Shown piece after piece: positions 46,695 through 58,502 of a DNA stretch of 64,000 bases (position 1 is its first letter; the number at the start of each line of letters is the position of its first letter). The notes under the pieces are model-generated. The model was not told the DNA's origin. It was given only the letters and a program-made list of their open reading frames with translations, and searched no databases. The stretch is from Emydura subglobosa (Eukaryota; Chordata; Testudines; Chelidae), in contig ML679956.1 of the NCBI GenBank assembly GCA_007922225.1, forward strand, positions 79,093,554 through 79,157,553. The letters run 5' to 3'. The position numbers and the translations under genes were made by a program.

Positions 46695-46845
46695 TTGTGT
46701 AATGTAATGGTTACAGCAGGGCGACTGGGCATTGGACGCCTGCTGTCTCTTCCTACCTTTACCACTGATTAGTTGGGTGGCTTTGGGGCAAGTCACTCAA
46801 CCCCTGGGTCTGTTCTGCTACTGTAAAATGTGATTCACTTGCCCA
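46695..46845 (+). repeat. MIR SINE
   Basis: 'taatgtaatggttacagcag', 'gggtggctttggggcaagtcac' and 'tgctactgtaaaatgtg' occur in MIR order. Confidence 0.75.
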
Positions 46846-47534
46846 CCCTCTGAGGGTGTGTGGTGTAGGTGTTTGGAATCCCCTAGGAACAAGAACTGGG
46901 GCTGGGTAAGTGTGCGGGGTCTTGCCAGGTACTTTGTGCTGAGTATTCATTTTTCAGGGTGCGTGCACTCTCTCTCTTTCCTAGAAACACTTTCCCCCGA
47001 GCTCCTTTCCTGCAGAATCTGGAAAGACTGCTGAATCTTCCGTTCCCCTTCAGGGAGCTGTTGACCTTTCCCACTTAGTGCCCCTGTGTGGGACGTCTGG
47101 GATCTTAGCCCCCAGCTGGCATGGTGGTTCTGCAGCAAGCAAGTTCCCCTGGCTATTCCTGTCAGCCAGCCGTGCGGTTGCTGAATCTCCCCAACCTGTT
47201 ATTCAACCGGACCCTACGTTTGCCAAAAGACTGCTGGATCCCTGCAGATCTCTAACTGGGTGTCGGCCCCTTCCCCCAAACCACAGCAAGCAGTTCTGTT
47301 GATGAAAGACTTAGCTCCACGCTGGCAAGAAACCATGTCCCTGTAGTCAACAGCAGAACAGCCTCAGTCTCTTTAACACCTGACAAGAACATTGTCCTTC
47401 AAGAGTCTCTCTCCAGCTGGCTTGCTGCCATCTGGGCATGGCTATGCCCTCTTCCCTTGAGCATCACTGTCTCAATTCTTTGCCCTCCTGTAGCACTGGC
47501 TGGGGATCTCCAAGTGCTCAGAGCCGTCATTACT

Positions 47535-47640
47535 GTGTAACAGGTCAGTGGCTTGCACAAAGCCCCATGACAAGTCCATGGCAGAGCCTGAAGTAAACTC
47601 CCTGTGTCCTGACTCCTAGTCCCCGACGCTAGCCACATAC
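47535..47640 (-). repeat. MIR SINE, antisense
   Basis: 'tcagtggcttgcacaaagcccca', 'gtccatggcagagcctga' and 'gtgtcctgactcctagtcc' are antisense MIR landmarks. Confidence 0.6.
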
Positions 47641-49725
47641 AGCTGTGCGAGTGTGCTTGCTGCTCCAGTCATAGTCTCATGTCTGCGTAGGGCTTCCACT
47701 CCCGCCCCCAGTGACGCAGCCTGTATTGCTGCATGCCGGGGGCCTGGAAAGCGAGCGCCTTCCTGTGCGTGAGCAGTGCTGGTCCTTAACCAGCTGCTCT
47801 GGCTGCAGAAATGCAGTGCCCGCTCCTGGGAACGCGCCCCGTCGGTCACCCGAGGGCATTAAGACATGGATGATCCCTCAGACTGACTTGCTGAGAGAAG
47901 AGCTGCTCCGCGCCATGACCAGCCCTGCAATGACCCGCTGCAGGAATCTCTCTCGTGGTGAGGTCACCTGCAGTGCTCAGGACCAGTGTGCGTGGCCAGC
48001 AGCCGTGGCTCCTTGTGCTGTGACCCCATTGGCTCTTCCAAGCTAAGCAAGGTTGGATGGTGGGGAGGCCTCCATGGTTCTACGGGCGATGGCTCTCCTC
48101 GCTCTTGAGTCTGAACCGAGTCCGTGCCTGGGTGTGGTGTTGGGGCATTGTGCTACGGGATGCGCCGTCTCTCCTGTCAGACACAACCATCGTGCTGACC
48201 ACGTGTGATCCCAGTGGCTGTGTTAACTCCAGTGTCTTGGATGGATCCCAGTTCTGGGACCTACCTTTCGCCTCCCTAAATTTCCCTTCAGGTTCTCTTT
48301 GAATCTGTATTCTCACCGCTTGTCCTCTACTCTTGTGTGGCATTGCTGTGCGCCATTAAACAGCTGCCGTGCCTCATCCCAGGGGTGGCTGCATTTCAGA
48401 GCTGAGAGGTGTTGGGGCTGAACTAATTACCATCGCACTGAACTCTGAGGAAAGGCATTCATTATTTAAACTTGGGTTGGGTAAAGCACTAGAAGATACA
48501 CAATAAGGAACAGTCCATACTAGCTGCTGGGGGGAAATGAGAGCGTGAGCGCCGTCAGACGTTGGGGTGAGGAATGCTTTACTGGGCCCAGTGGAGGAGA
48601 AAGCCATGTTCTGTTTTGATTTGCACAGTGCATGGTGCTTTACAGGCAAGTCAGAGACAAGGTCCCTGCACTCAGGATTCTGCCATCTGCTTTAGACCAG
48701 TGCCTCTGGAGGCTGTGCTATGGTGGAGATGGGAGAAGGGGAATGGGAGGGGAAAGCTGAGTACTGGAAGGCAGCTGGAGGAGGGTGCAAGAGTGGATAG
48801 TTGCATGTGGGTCTGTCTTACCCTGTTAAGTGGCCTGTAGGTATCTGGAAGCCTGGCTTGGCACTTCTGAACCTTACCAGGGGTGCGGCTTCCCATAGCC
48901 GTGGCAGATCTGCAGCTGAAAGGACCCCTCCAGGCGAGAGGGCGGCAGTCCTGGCCCGCGTGGCTCTGTTGGGCATGAAGCTGTGATAAAGCCTTTCCCT
49001 GCAGGCCACTCTCTTTAGCCCCTTGCTGTACAAAGGAAGATGTAGCACGTGTTGCTTTTCAAGCAGACCTTCGCCCAGGCTGTGATGGCTCCTCAGCCGC
49101 TCACACTGAGTACAGCTACCCAAGTCAAAGACCTTCGTCGCAGGTGGGAGCAGGTCTGCAGGCTGGGCTGTAACTCCATGGACTTGCATGGGCTGAGGCG
49201 ATCTGGCCAGGGTTGGGTGGGCCAGCTGAGCTCAGGCTGCAGAGCTCCTTCGGAAAGAGACCTGGCTCTCAGTTGAAGGCTGCAGAGACACATGGGCACG
49301 CGCTGTCTGACGAAACACACAAGCTTCTTCAGATTGGAGACGTGTTCCATGTGCTATGGGCTGGCTGGCTGTGTGGGGGGTGGGCAACGCGGGGAGCTAG
49401 TGACACGTTCCTTTCCTGGTAGCTCTTCAGCCTCCCACTGTGAGCACGTCATCCTCAGCGAAGACAGAACGAGTCTGGTCTGTGCAATGGCCCAGTCCAG
49501 GAGGGCTAGAGTAAAAAGCAGTGTCCCAGAAGCCCAAAGCCACGTCTCTGCCACCCTTCTTGCAGGGCTCTTTCTGGGGTTTCTGCAGCCCCTCTTGCTG
49601 TTGGCTCCATATCCAGCTGACACTCTGGCAACGCAAGGGCAGCTCTGCTCTGGGGAAGGGGGGTTGATGTCTCCGCTACGCATCTGTCCCCGGAGACAAG
49701 CCCTAATTAGTTTTTCTCCCTCCAG

Positions 49726-49800
49726 TTTGTTCTGAAGAACTATGGCGAGAATCCGGAGAACTATAACGAAGAGCTGAAGAAACTTGAACTGCTCAGGCAG
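49726..49800 (+). CDS. PTPN23: PTPN23 exon 2 (Bro1)
   Basis: Acceptor TTCTCCCTCCAG and donor GTAAGT bound 25 codons, phase 0-0, residues 29-53: FVLKNYGENPENYNEELKK, then LELLRQ. This is the first helical hairpin of the Bro1 domain and nearly identical to human. A coding frame continues into the intron upstream of 49726, but the conserved peptide starts exactly at the acceptor. Confidence 0.97.
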
Positions 49801-49824
49801 GTAAGTGTGTGGTGGAGCTACCTA

Positions 49825-50035
49825 GACTGGGGCTCCATGCCGGGCGCTGTGCACTCTCACGGGACGACATGCCCTGCCCTGCCCCACAGAGCGTACAGTC
49901 TAGCTAGGACTGACAAAGGCTGGCCGGGAAAGTGACGTGCCCAAGGACTCTCAGTAGACCAGTGGCTGAGCCAGGAATCCAGGTCTCCTGGCCCCAGTCC
50001 AGGTCCCTGTCCACTAGGTAGACCCCACAGTTCTC
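49825..50035 (-). repeat. CORE-type SINE, antisense
   Basis: 'ggggctccatgccgggcgctgtgca', 'cgtacagtctagctagga', 'gtgacgtgcccaagga' and 'gtccctgtccactaggta' match the layout of the longer copy at 52605-52870. Confidence 0.65.
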
Positions 50036-50969
50036 TGGTATGTGCGCGCTGGTGTCTGCCCCACCCACCCGGCACCCTCCAGTGCCATGCAGGAACGGGA
50101 GGGCGAGCTTTCTACTTGTGAAATTTCCACTGCATTGCTGAGAGGGAACCCGGGCACAGTGTGAACTGAAGACAGGTGAAAGAGCCCCTGCCCTGGAGCC
50201 TACAGCCCTCTAGCTGCATGGGCAGCAGCAGGGGACGCTCGCCTCCCGCGATCCCTGCCAGCGTGCCCGTAGAGGAGTGGGGGTCAGCTCTGGAGCGAGG
50301 GGGCAGTGTGCTGTCCGGGGCCTGCTTGGTGCTGGAGTCAGCGTGTGAACAAGGGGGCCTGTCGGTCCGTGTTCTGTGTGTGTGTGGGGAGGGTGCTTAG
50401 TGTTGTGGGCACCTGTCTGTTGGGACCCCCCAACTCCTCACACAGATGGCAGCAGCAGCAGCCCCTTTGGATTTTAGACCTCTCCAGAGGGGAAGGAGTT
50501 TGAGGCCGCCCCCCCCAGAGCTGCTTGGACCCCAGCTCCTTGTTGTTGCCTCACCCCCGCAGTAACTCCCAGTGAGCAAGGGGAGCTACTGTACTTGGGG
50601 TCTCATGAGATGGGGGGAGAGGAGTTTCCTTAGTGAGGGGCAGGGAGGCTGAGTTCTTTTGCAAGGGCAAGGTCCCTTAGGAGGAGATCTTTGCGGGGGG
50701 GACCAGTGGGGGCTACCCCTGCAGTGGGGAAGTGCAACAAGCCTCTCCGCACCCCGTACCCCTATGCTGCACCTGTCCCTGCTGCCTGGAGCAGCACATG
50801 GTAAGCCAGGCTGGAGGACAGGCAGATGAACAGTGGTGGGGGTGGGAGGGCTGGACACAGCAGAGATGCTGCAGGCTCAGAGGTTCCCACCTGCTGTCAG
50901 GGGGGTTTTGCAGCGTCCGTGTGCTGTGGCCAGGGGTCACTGCTGACCCCCTCTGGAGTCGAACCAGGC

Positions 50970-51515
50970 GCCTCAGTGGTTCCCAGCCTTTTTGCGTGAA
51001 AGCCCCACTAGCTAACACTAGGTAAAACACGGCCCCCACCTCCCATAGCACACACAACCCCTATAAACAGACAGGATGATGATACCACTAAATTACATTA
51101 TTAACAACAACAATAAATGACTCTTACCGGAGTAAGACGCTAAGCCTACCCTGGGACAGCCGCCACCGCCCGCCCCGTGTGGCTCTGCCTCTTCCTGTCC
51201 CGCATGGACTGAGGGTAATGGAGGTGGCGGGCGTGGGCTGCTCCAGGCCCCTGTCGGTGCAGGTCTGCTCCGCCTGGCTTGGGGTTGGGGGCGCTGCTCC
51301 TCCGCTCTGGCCGGGCACCCAGCCGGCTTGAGGCTGGGGGAGCTGCTCTTCTGCTCCAGCCAGCGCAGAGCTCAGGGCTGGTGCTCCCTCGAGGCTCCGG
51401 CCAGCATGGGGCTTGGGGTTAAATGACCTCGGTATCACTGAAGCCTCATGGACCCTCTGTAATCTTTGGTGCCCCCCAAGGGGGTCCCACACTCCTGGTT
51501 GGGAACTGTTGGCCT
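50970..51515. mobile_element. hAT/Charlie-like nonautonomous DNA transposon
   Basis: Left end 'cagtggttcccagcc' and right end 'ggttgggaactgttgg' are near-perfect inverted copies of the hAT terminal signature CAGTGGTTCCCAACC. About 545 bases, with no transposase domain. Candidate eight-base target duplications at the ends do not match, so the exact termini or age are uncertain. Confidence 0.65.
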
Positions 51516-52604
51516 ACAAGAAGTCACTGCCTGCAGCAGTGGCTCTGATGGGAACTCCCAGAGCTGAGCTGCTGTTGGGGGCCGATGCGAGTTCCCAGAG
51601 ACGTTTGTGGGGTGCTGTGGTAATGTCGGCACCGCTCACAACGTCTGAGCTCACCACCTGGAGAAGGACCATGGGCCGGGGGGAGAACGCTTCCTGCAAG
51701 CCAGGCGTTGGGGTTCCTGCGCCTGTGTCAGCGGAGCCCGAAATGCACGGAGCAAAGCAGAGGGGCTGGGTGGGCTGGGGACCTGGGTCCGGGGCAGTAA
51801 CGCTGTTCACCTCCAGAGGGCAGGCAGATCCCAGGCAGTTGCTGGTAAGTCTTCTCCATGGTGGGGTGAATGATGCTCGCCCTAGCTGACGGGTGTCTGT
51901 GTATTCAGCTTGGCACCTTTATTGGCACTCCTTGCAGAGAGGAAAACCCACCTTCCCCTAGATGGCAGGCCTGGCCTGTGGGGCAGCGCAGTGGAGGCTG
52001 TGGCTAAACGGAGACACCCACTGCCGGGCACCTTTCCGCATAACCAGGCGGGACCGGCATTGCGCTCTCATGGTCCGTCTCTGCTGTTAGCTGTGCGGGA
52101 GGAGACTGCTTTGGGCAGCAGCCACAGAGACGGGTTATCTGAGCTGGAATAACCCAGCGGGAGAAACATCAGGGTTGTGCCATTAGCTTTATCCCCTTCG
52201 ATTTGTGCTGGCACCTCAAGGAGTAGCCTGGCCTGGCACAGAAAAACTTCTGCAGCCAAGCCAAGAGCGTCACTAGCACGCAGTACTGCTGGGTCCTAGC
52301 CCCTCGCTGACCGGACGATTGAGCGTTGCAGGTAGCACTCAGGCTCGTGGAGGGTGCTGCTTGCCCGTTTGTGTGTCTGCAGGGAAGGAGAAGCGCACCA
52401 GCCGTTTTCCTGTAAGGCTGTGGCCGAGCTCAAATGCAGTTGGGTGGTCGTGTTGACACCCCGCTGCGGCGTGGCAGGGAAGTGAGGGATGAGCGATTTC
52501 TTGTCTGCTAGAGAAATGTCTTTTCCTGCATAGCTTCCATGTGGGCGTCTGCTTTCCTGAAAACGGTTGCTTTTTCCTATAATCAATGGGGGAATCTCTC
52601 GTTA

Positions 52605-52870
52605 ATTTGTATTCCAGTAGCGCCTTGAGGCTCAGCTGAGATCGGAGTCCCATTGTCCTGGGCACTGTTCGTGAGAGACGGTCCCTGCCCCAGAGGGCTT
52701 GCAGCCAAAATAGACCAGACAGAGAGGGTGGAAGGGGTCACAGAGGCACAAAAGGGGAAAGTGACGTGCCCAAGGTCACCCAGCAGGTCAGTGGCAGAGC
52801 CAGGAAGAGACTCCCACCTTTCCTGAGTCCCAGTCCAGTGCTCTATCCACTAGACCACACTGCCTCTCAG
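52605..52870 (-). repeat. Full-length CORE-type SINE, antisense
   Basis: Runs 'agtagcgccttgaggctcagctgagatcgg', 'ccctgccccagagggcttgcag', 'aagtgacgtgcccaaggtca', 'ggcagagccagga', 'gtgctctatccactagacca'. It appears to contain both the L2-like tail and the MIR-like body. Confidence 0.8.
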
Positions 52871-52904
52871 ATTGTATATGAAAAGATCGGTGACAAAACT
52901 GCTC

Positions 52905-53040
52905 CTGAGGGAGTATGGTCTAGTGGTGGGAGCTAGGACTTGTGCAATCCAGAGCTCTGCAGCTGGCTTCCTGTGAGACCTTTAGGAAAGTCACTTCTTG
53001 TCTATCTCTTCCCAATCTGTGAAACGCAGGTGATCACTTC
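52905..53040 (+). repeat. MIR SINE
   Basis: 'gagtatggtctagtggtggg', 'tttaggaaagtcacttcttg' and 'cttcccaatctgtgaaacgc' in MIR order, immediately after an antisense copy. Confidence 0.65.
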
Positions 53041-53044
53041 ACTT

Positions 53045-53325
53045 CCCCAGACCCAGGCACATAGGAACTGCCATGCTGGGTCGGACCCACGGTCCAGCTA
53101 GTCCACTTGCCTGTCTCTGGCAGGAGCAAGCACTAGCTGCATCAGAGGACGGTGGAAGGATCCCACATTCGCTTGCTGTGGGTTGTCTACTCCCATCTTC
53201 CTGACCTCTGACAGAGATTGGCTTAAGCCCTGAAGCCTGATGTTCCAGAATTCTGTTGTTAATGCTGCGAGCTCTGTCTGCTCCTGCTATCCAGGTGTAG
53301 CTGGTCACCCAGCTCATTTAGCTGT
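53045..53325 (-). mobile_element. CR1 3' region, antisense
   Basis: 'cacataggaactgccatgctgggtcggacccacggtccagctagtcca' is the reverse complement of the tail seen in the 18.5 and 30.9 kb CR1 copies. Confidence 0.8.
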
Positions 53326-53329
53326 CCCT

Positions 53330-53740
53330 GACATTCCTGGCAGCTCTTCCTGGTCCTGATTAACCTGACTCTCTTCTGTCAATTTTGTACTTCACTACTC
53401 GTGCCCTCCCTTCCCGATCACTGGCTGATACGTGAAACAATGCGGGACGTAGTGCGGAACCTTGCAGCCCTTGCTGTTAACCTTTTGCCGTGATGACAAT
53501 GGACCATTTAATCCTAATTTGGTTTCTGTCCCACTGCGTGTTTTTGATCCATGATAATACTTTGCCTCTGACTTAGCTTCTTGTGTATGACCTTGTCAGA
53601 GGTCTAAATACGTAGTCAGCCAGTTCTCCCTTTTCCAGTCCATTCCTGACATGCTCAAAGAATTCCAAGAGATCAATAAGTCTCAGTTTTCCTTTGCAGA
53701 ATCAGTGCTGGTTAGTCCCTCGCTATCAGGAGCTTCCAGG
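53330..53740 (-). mobile_element. CR1 LINE coding-region fragment, antisense, highly diverged
   Basis: 'gaccttgtcagaggtctaaatacgtag', 'atgctcaaagaattccaagagatcaataagtctc' and 'ttttcctttgcagaatcagtgctgg' are antisense forms of the reverse-transcriptase stretches encoding FDKVPH and GKSCLANLLEFF. Probably the same insertion as 53045-53325. Confidence 0.65.
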
Positions 53741-54218
53741 TGCTTGGTTTTTATAGTGATCATTTCACCCGGTTTGCCCAGGACAGATGGAAGCAAGGCA
53801 CCTGACGTGCTCTGGAAACCTTGGGCTGAAGGCGCTGTGGGTGGCGGGTGTCTCCTGAGTTTGTGACGTACTTGACTGTCTTCAGATCCTCAGTGGAGAG
53901 GCCCAAGGTCTCTCCAAGGCCTGGCTTAAGCAGCACTTTGTTGCAGTTGCACCACTGGATTGGCAAACTGCCCGCCCCATGTGTGTGAAAAGCTGGGGGG
54001 AGTGTGCAGCAGTTCCCAGCTCCATCCCAGCCAAGAGGACTCTTTCTAGAGAATGGCCTAATGCCCTGGCTTCTGTGGCTGGCCGCAGGAGAAGCCCTTG
54101 CAGAACCCATTTAGGAGTGATCTCCCTCTGCCAGTCACGTGCCAGCCGAATACAGCATAGGCCCTTTATGTGTGAATTGGGCCCTGCCTGATGCACTGGT
54201 CCTTTGTGTCTCCTCCAG

Positions 54219-54346
54219 AACGCTGTGAACGTGCCCAGGGACTTCGAGGGCTGCAGCATCCTGCGGAAGTATTTTGGCCAGCTTCACTACCTGCAGAGCC
54301 GCGTCCCCATGGGAGCGGAGCACGAGGCGGCTGTCCCCATCACCTG
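54219..54346 (+). CDS. PTPN23: PTPN23 exon 3 (Bro1)
   Basis: Acceptor TCCTCCAG and donor GTAAGA bound 128 bases. It encodes residues 54-95 plus two bases of Trp96: NAVNVPRDFEGCSILRKYFG, QLHYLQSRVPMGAEHEAAVP, then IT-W. Human PTPN23 has VLRKYLGQLHYLQSRVPMG at the same place. The split Trp codon is completed by the first base of exon 4. Confidence 0.97.
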
Positions 54347-56207
54347 GTAAGAGCAGCGCCTTGTTGGGGTTTGCGTGGTGCCAGGGGAGGGAATAGGCTT
54401 CCCTGCATCCAACTCCCTACCTACGCCAGGGCAGGTCAGCTGGCACCCTGGGCTGACACCGGGGCTTGGACACGATTGACTGGGAGATCGGCTTTGAGTG
54501 GCAGGAGCAGAGGAGCTGAAGTTGGGGCTCTCCTATGGACTCACTGTGTGACCTGGGGGAGTCAAATGGCTTTGTCTCTTGCCCCAGTTTCCCCATCGAG
54601 GTGGGCAGCCTCCTTGGCCCTGGTAATCTCCTGCCTAGACTCCTGCACCTTGTAGCCCACCAGGTGTGCTATTGTGGGTGGACTGAAGACATGTTCCCTC
54701 CACTGGCTCGGCTGGATTGCGTTCTGCTCATCTCTGCTCCACCTGCATCTCCTCCCCTTACTGCCCACCTGTGCCCCTTCCCTCCATGTCCCCTGGGTGC
54801 CCCTCCTCTAGGAATTGCCTCCTTGATCCTGTGTCCAGCCGCCAATGCCTCTGCCAGTCATCCCAATGAACTGTACAATGGAGCAAACCAGATCAGGCTG
54901 TCCCAGTCTCCCTGTCTCCTTCCCCTGTGCCCAGTCTGATCTCGCCCAGCATCCTGCCTCTGTTCTAACCTCGCCTGTAACCCCCTGTGGGCAGGGCCAT
55001 GTCTCCAGTCTCTCCACCAAGTGCCATGTGCATCTCTGACTCTACAGAGAAAGATCTAATGCTCCGGAGAAGAGTATTTCCCTCACAGGAGGTTTGTGGA
55101 ACCTCGGCGAGCCTGGGATGAAAGAAGCTATGCCAGGTTCAGTGTAGCAACTGCGGTTTTTGTACAGCACCTTTCAGCCAGCAATTGCTCCACCTGTTAC
55201 AGAAATGCAGCCACTCTGGCTCTCCTAGCAGTGTCTTATGAACCTGAGCCGTTGGAGAGGCAGCCCTCCTGTCCCTTCAGCAGCCTTGATTGTGCTTCCT
55301 GCCGCAGCTGGGATTTCAGTGTATTAGGGTGTGGTGGTGACCCTGGGGAAGCCCCGGGGGACTGATCAAGAGGGGTTTTTTTTACCCCACCTGTACCTAT
55401 TGCACCCGGCGGGAGGCTGGGGTTTGGGGCTAGAGTGAATTTCAGCCCACATGGCTGCTCGCCATTGATGTATAGAAACACACCTTCCTGGGCAGAGCAC
55501 CAGGTGTTCTCCATCCCTGCCTGATGGTCAGAGTCATGGCCAGGCCAGGGGAGGGAGATGGGTCGCTAGCTTTCCCAAAGGACACCCCAGTTAATAGATC
55601 CCTTCAGGTTATAATCCTTGTTGGGAAAACACCAGTCTGTGTCGCTAATGAGACCTTGTAAAACTGAAAACAGGTTACACCAGAACGAACTTGCTTTCAG
55701 TGGGTGTAGGGTCAGGCCCTTCCGGAGGGCCATGGCATCTCTAATGCCCACAGGTGGGCAGGACTGAAGCGTGTCAGTGCCATCGGTAGAGTGCCCCTCG
55801 GAGGAAGCAGCACTACTTGCTGAACAAGCGACACCTTTCCCCGCTGTGCTTCTTGGAGGTCTCCCACCTCTTTGTTGACCTAGCCTGACCCTGCTTTGGA
55901 TGAGATCTGATGCTATCCCTCTCCTCTAACCATTAGACAGCACTTCCCTAGTAGGCTAAGAAGAGTGGGCCTGGCACCACTCAAACATTACAGGGTCTTG
56001 CTGGGTTATGTGCCTACTGGCTTCCTGTCTCCCACTCAGTTTGGAGAGGAATGTAAATCATTTGGATCAACCCTCCCTGCTTGGAGCTGTTGGTAGCTAG
56101 CAGCATGCCTCTCCTGGAAATGTGGCCTGTGTGGTCCCTGGGCGGCTGGGCCATGCATCGGGCACATCTTGCTAGCGCAGCCAGTAACTGGGCTTCTCTG
56201 TTCACAG
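54347..56207 (+). other. PTPN23: PTPN23 intron 3
   Basis: 1,861 bases with a weak MIR-like fragment near 54530-54605. Otherwise no recognised element or exon. Confidence 0.85.
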
Positions 56208-56284
56208 GACGGAGATCTTCTCTGGCAAGGCGGTTACCCACGAGGATATCAAGTATGAGCAGGCGTGCATCCTCTATAACCTCG
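56208..56284 (+). CDS. PTPN23: PTPN23 exon 4 (Bro1)
   Basis: Acceptor TTCACAG and donor GTAAGG bound 77 bases encoding TEIFSGKAVTHEDIKYEQ, ACILYNL and the first base of a Gly codon. The EDIKYEQACILYNLG stretch is the best-conserved Bro1 signature, found from yeast Bro1 to ALIX and HD-PTP, in the surface region that contacts CHMP4/Snf7. Confidence 0.98.
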
Positions 56285-56897
56285 GTAAGGCCCTAAGCCC
56301 ACCTGCCGGGTCTGCTTGCAATGAGTGCTTGCCCAGAATGCCCTGGGGCTTGTTTGGCACTAGACTAGAGAAATGCCCCCCTCCATGGCTAGCCCTTTTT
56401 CCCTACTCCACAGGGTCCATCTTCCAGCCTGGTCCTGCTGCTCGGTTGGGAGAGGGGCGACACCCCACTTACAGTGCCTGGGCTGTTCAGCTGATCTGCC
56501 CTCGGCCCTTTCTCTGATCACCGCTCGGAGCAGGCAGCCAGTGGACTCGCCTGTGGTGATGGAAGTGCTGGGCTTTGGGAGAGCTGAGCCGGGACATCTT
56601 GAAGCGTTATTGTGACCATTGCAGACAACTGAGCCCTTGTTTCCTTGGCTCTGGCGGATCCCGCTGGTCCCTTAGATCTGAATCCTGGATGTGTTTTGTG
56701 TGCATGGCATGAGACCCTCAAGTGAGGCTTCAGCCCAGGGTCTGCCGGTGCCTGTGGTGGGGGTGAGGCTGAGGGCAATCTTCCGGATCAGCTCAAAAGG
56801 GCTCTTCCCTTTCGTTTCTGATCGAGGAATGACAAGACAGAGCATTACCTTGCATCACCCTCCGCCGGCCGGCCAAATCTAGGCCCTCTCTAGGAGA

Positions 56898-57085
56898 GAG
56901 GTTGCACCTGTTTTAATTAAATCCAATTGAAATTGATCTAATTCAGCTGGTGCAAACCCATCTGGTTGCACTTAAACTGGTTTATCCCTCATGTAAATAG
57001 AGGTCGTTTATTTCAATAAACTACCAACAATCAAAATAAGCACGGATTACAGTGGTGTAAGTGTATCTATAAAGGGTTTGTGCTA
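56898..57085. mobile_element. Short DNA element, AT-rich
   Basis: 'ggttgcacctgttttaattaaatcc', 'aattgatctaattcagctggtgcaaaccc' and 'cagtggtgtaagtgtatct' show the partly self-complementary layout of a common turtle short DNA repeat. Confidence 0.5.
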
Positions 57086-57410
57086 GTGGATAGATCGCCC
57101 TTTGATGTTGCTAGATCAGCATCTGCTTAAACCAGGGTTGAGTCTGACCCCTTGGTCTTCAGTCCTGAGTGTCTGCTGCAAGCTCAAAGGCTGAGACAGA
57201 GACTATTGAGAAAGGCATGTGCTGAGCACTGAGTCAGCGCAGACCCAGTGCTCCAGGGCAGTGCTTGGGGTGCTGTGTGCCCTGGAGGTGTTACTTCTAT
57301 CCTGAGACATAAAACAGAGATCCTGATCATATGTGGGTTTTAACGCCCCTGTGCAAGAGTAAGGATGGTTTCCCCAGGTGTTTGTGACAAATCCCACCTC
57401 CAGCTGGATC

Positions 57411-58132
57411 ATAGAATCACAGAAGATTAGAGTTGGAAGGGACCTCAGGAGGTATCTAGTCCAACCCCCTGCTCAAAGCAGGACTAACCTCAGCTAAATC
57501 ATCCCAGCCAGGGATTTGTCAAGCCACAGCTTAAAAACCTCTAAGGATGGAGATTCCACCACCTCCCTAGGTAACCCATTCCAGTGCTTCACCACCCTCC
57601 TAGGGAAAAGGTTTTTCCTAATATCCAACCTAGACCTCCCCCACTGCAACTTGAGACCGTTGCTCCATGTTCTGTCATCTGCCACCACTGAGAACAGCCT
57701 AGCTCCATTCTCCCTGGAGCCCCCTTTCAGGTAGCTGAAGGCTGCTATCAACCCCGCCCCCCTCATTCTTCTTCTGCAGACTAAACAAGCCTAGTTCCCT
57801 CAGCCTCTCCTCATAAGTCTTGTGCTCCAGCCTCCTAACCATTTTTGTTGCCCTCTGCTGTACTCTCTCCAACTTGTCCACATCCTTCCTGTAGTGGGAG
57901 GCCCAAAAGTGGACACAACACTCCAAATGGGGCCTCACCAGTGCCGAATAGAGGGGAATAATCACTTTTCTCCATCTGCTGGCAATGCTCTTACTAATGC
58001 AGCACAATATGCCATTAGCCTTCTTGACAGCCAGGACACACTGCTGACTCATCTCCAGCTTCTTGTCCACTGTAACCCCCAGGTCCTTTTCTGTTCTTGG
58101 CTGTTCTTTCTTCCCCAAATTGTCAGTCATTG
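57411..58132 (-). mobile_element. CR1 LINE 3' part, antisense, in PTPN23 intron 4
   Basis: Left edge 'atcatagaatcacagaagattagagttgg' is the CR1 3' terminus. Read on the minus strand the element encodes the RT C-terminal region, including [19 protein letters not shown] and [17 protein letters not shown], in two overlapping frames. Same type as the 9.2 kb copy and well preserved, so relatively young. Confidence 0.95.
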
Positions 58133-58452
58133 TAACTGCAGGGGGGAATCATCATTTCCTGTTCTAACCCGTTTCACGGTGCTATGCACAGTTGCAGTAT
58201 TCCACCCCAGAAGTGACTGCCTCTCAGTAGCTGAATGGACCAGTATTACTTGTATATTTTCTGTGGCTTGGGATGCATCAGAATAAAATGTCCAATATAA
58301 ACCGAGCCGTGTCAGATCATAGACTGGTGGAGCGACTTTAACGCAGAAGTGCACGGTTAAGGATTGAAAGACTGGAAAACGTGGCTTGTGTGGGGTGTTA
58401 CCACAGCTAGAATTTTGCCAACAGCCTGACCTGAGCTTCCTGTTCCCAACAG

Positions 58453-58502
58453 GTGCGTTGCATTCCATGCTGGGCGCCATGGACAAGAGAGTGTCGGAGG
58501 AG
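58453..58502 (+). CDS. PTPN23: PTPN23 exon 5 (Bro1)
   Basis: Acceptor TTCCCAACAG and donor GTAATG bound 50 bases. With the base carried from exon 4 they encode GALHSMLGAMDKRVSEE, identical to human over this stretch. This is the shortest exon, phase 0 at its end. Confidence 0.97.

Larger units (their letters stand above)
40836..49725 (+). other. PTPN23: PTPN23 intron 1
   Basis: 8,890 bases from GTGAGG donor to CTCCCTCCAG acceptor. It starts in the CpG island, then becomes strikingly AT-rich from about 41.7 to 46.1 kb, and returns to moderate GC. Contains the repeats listed within it. No embedded gene recognised. Confidence 0.9.
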
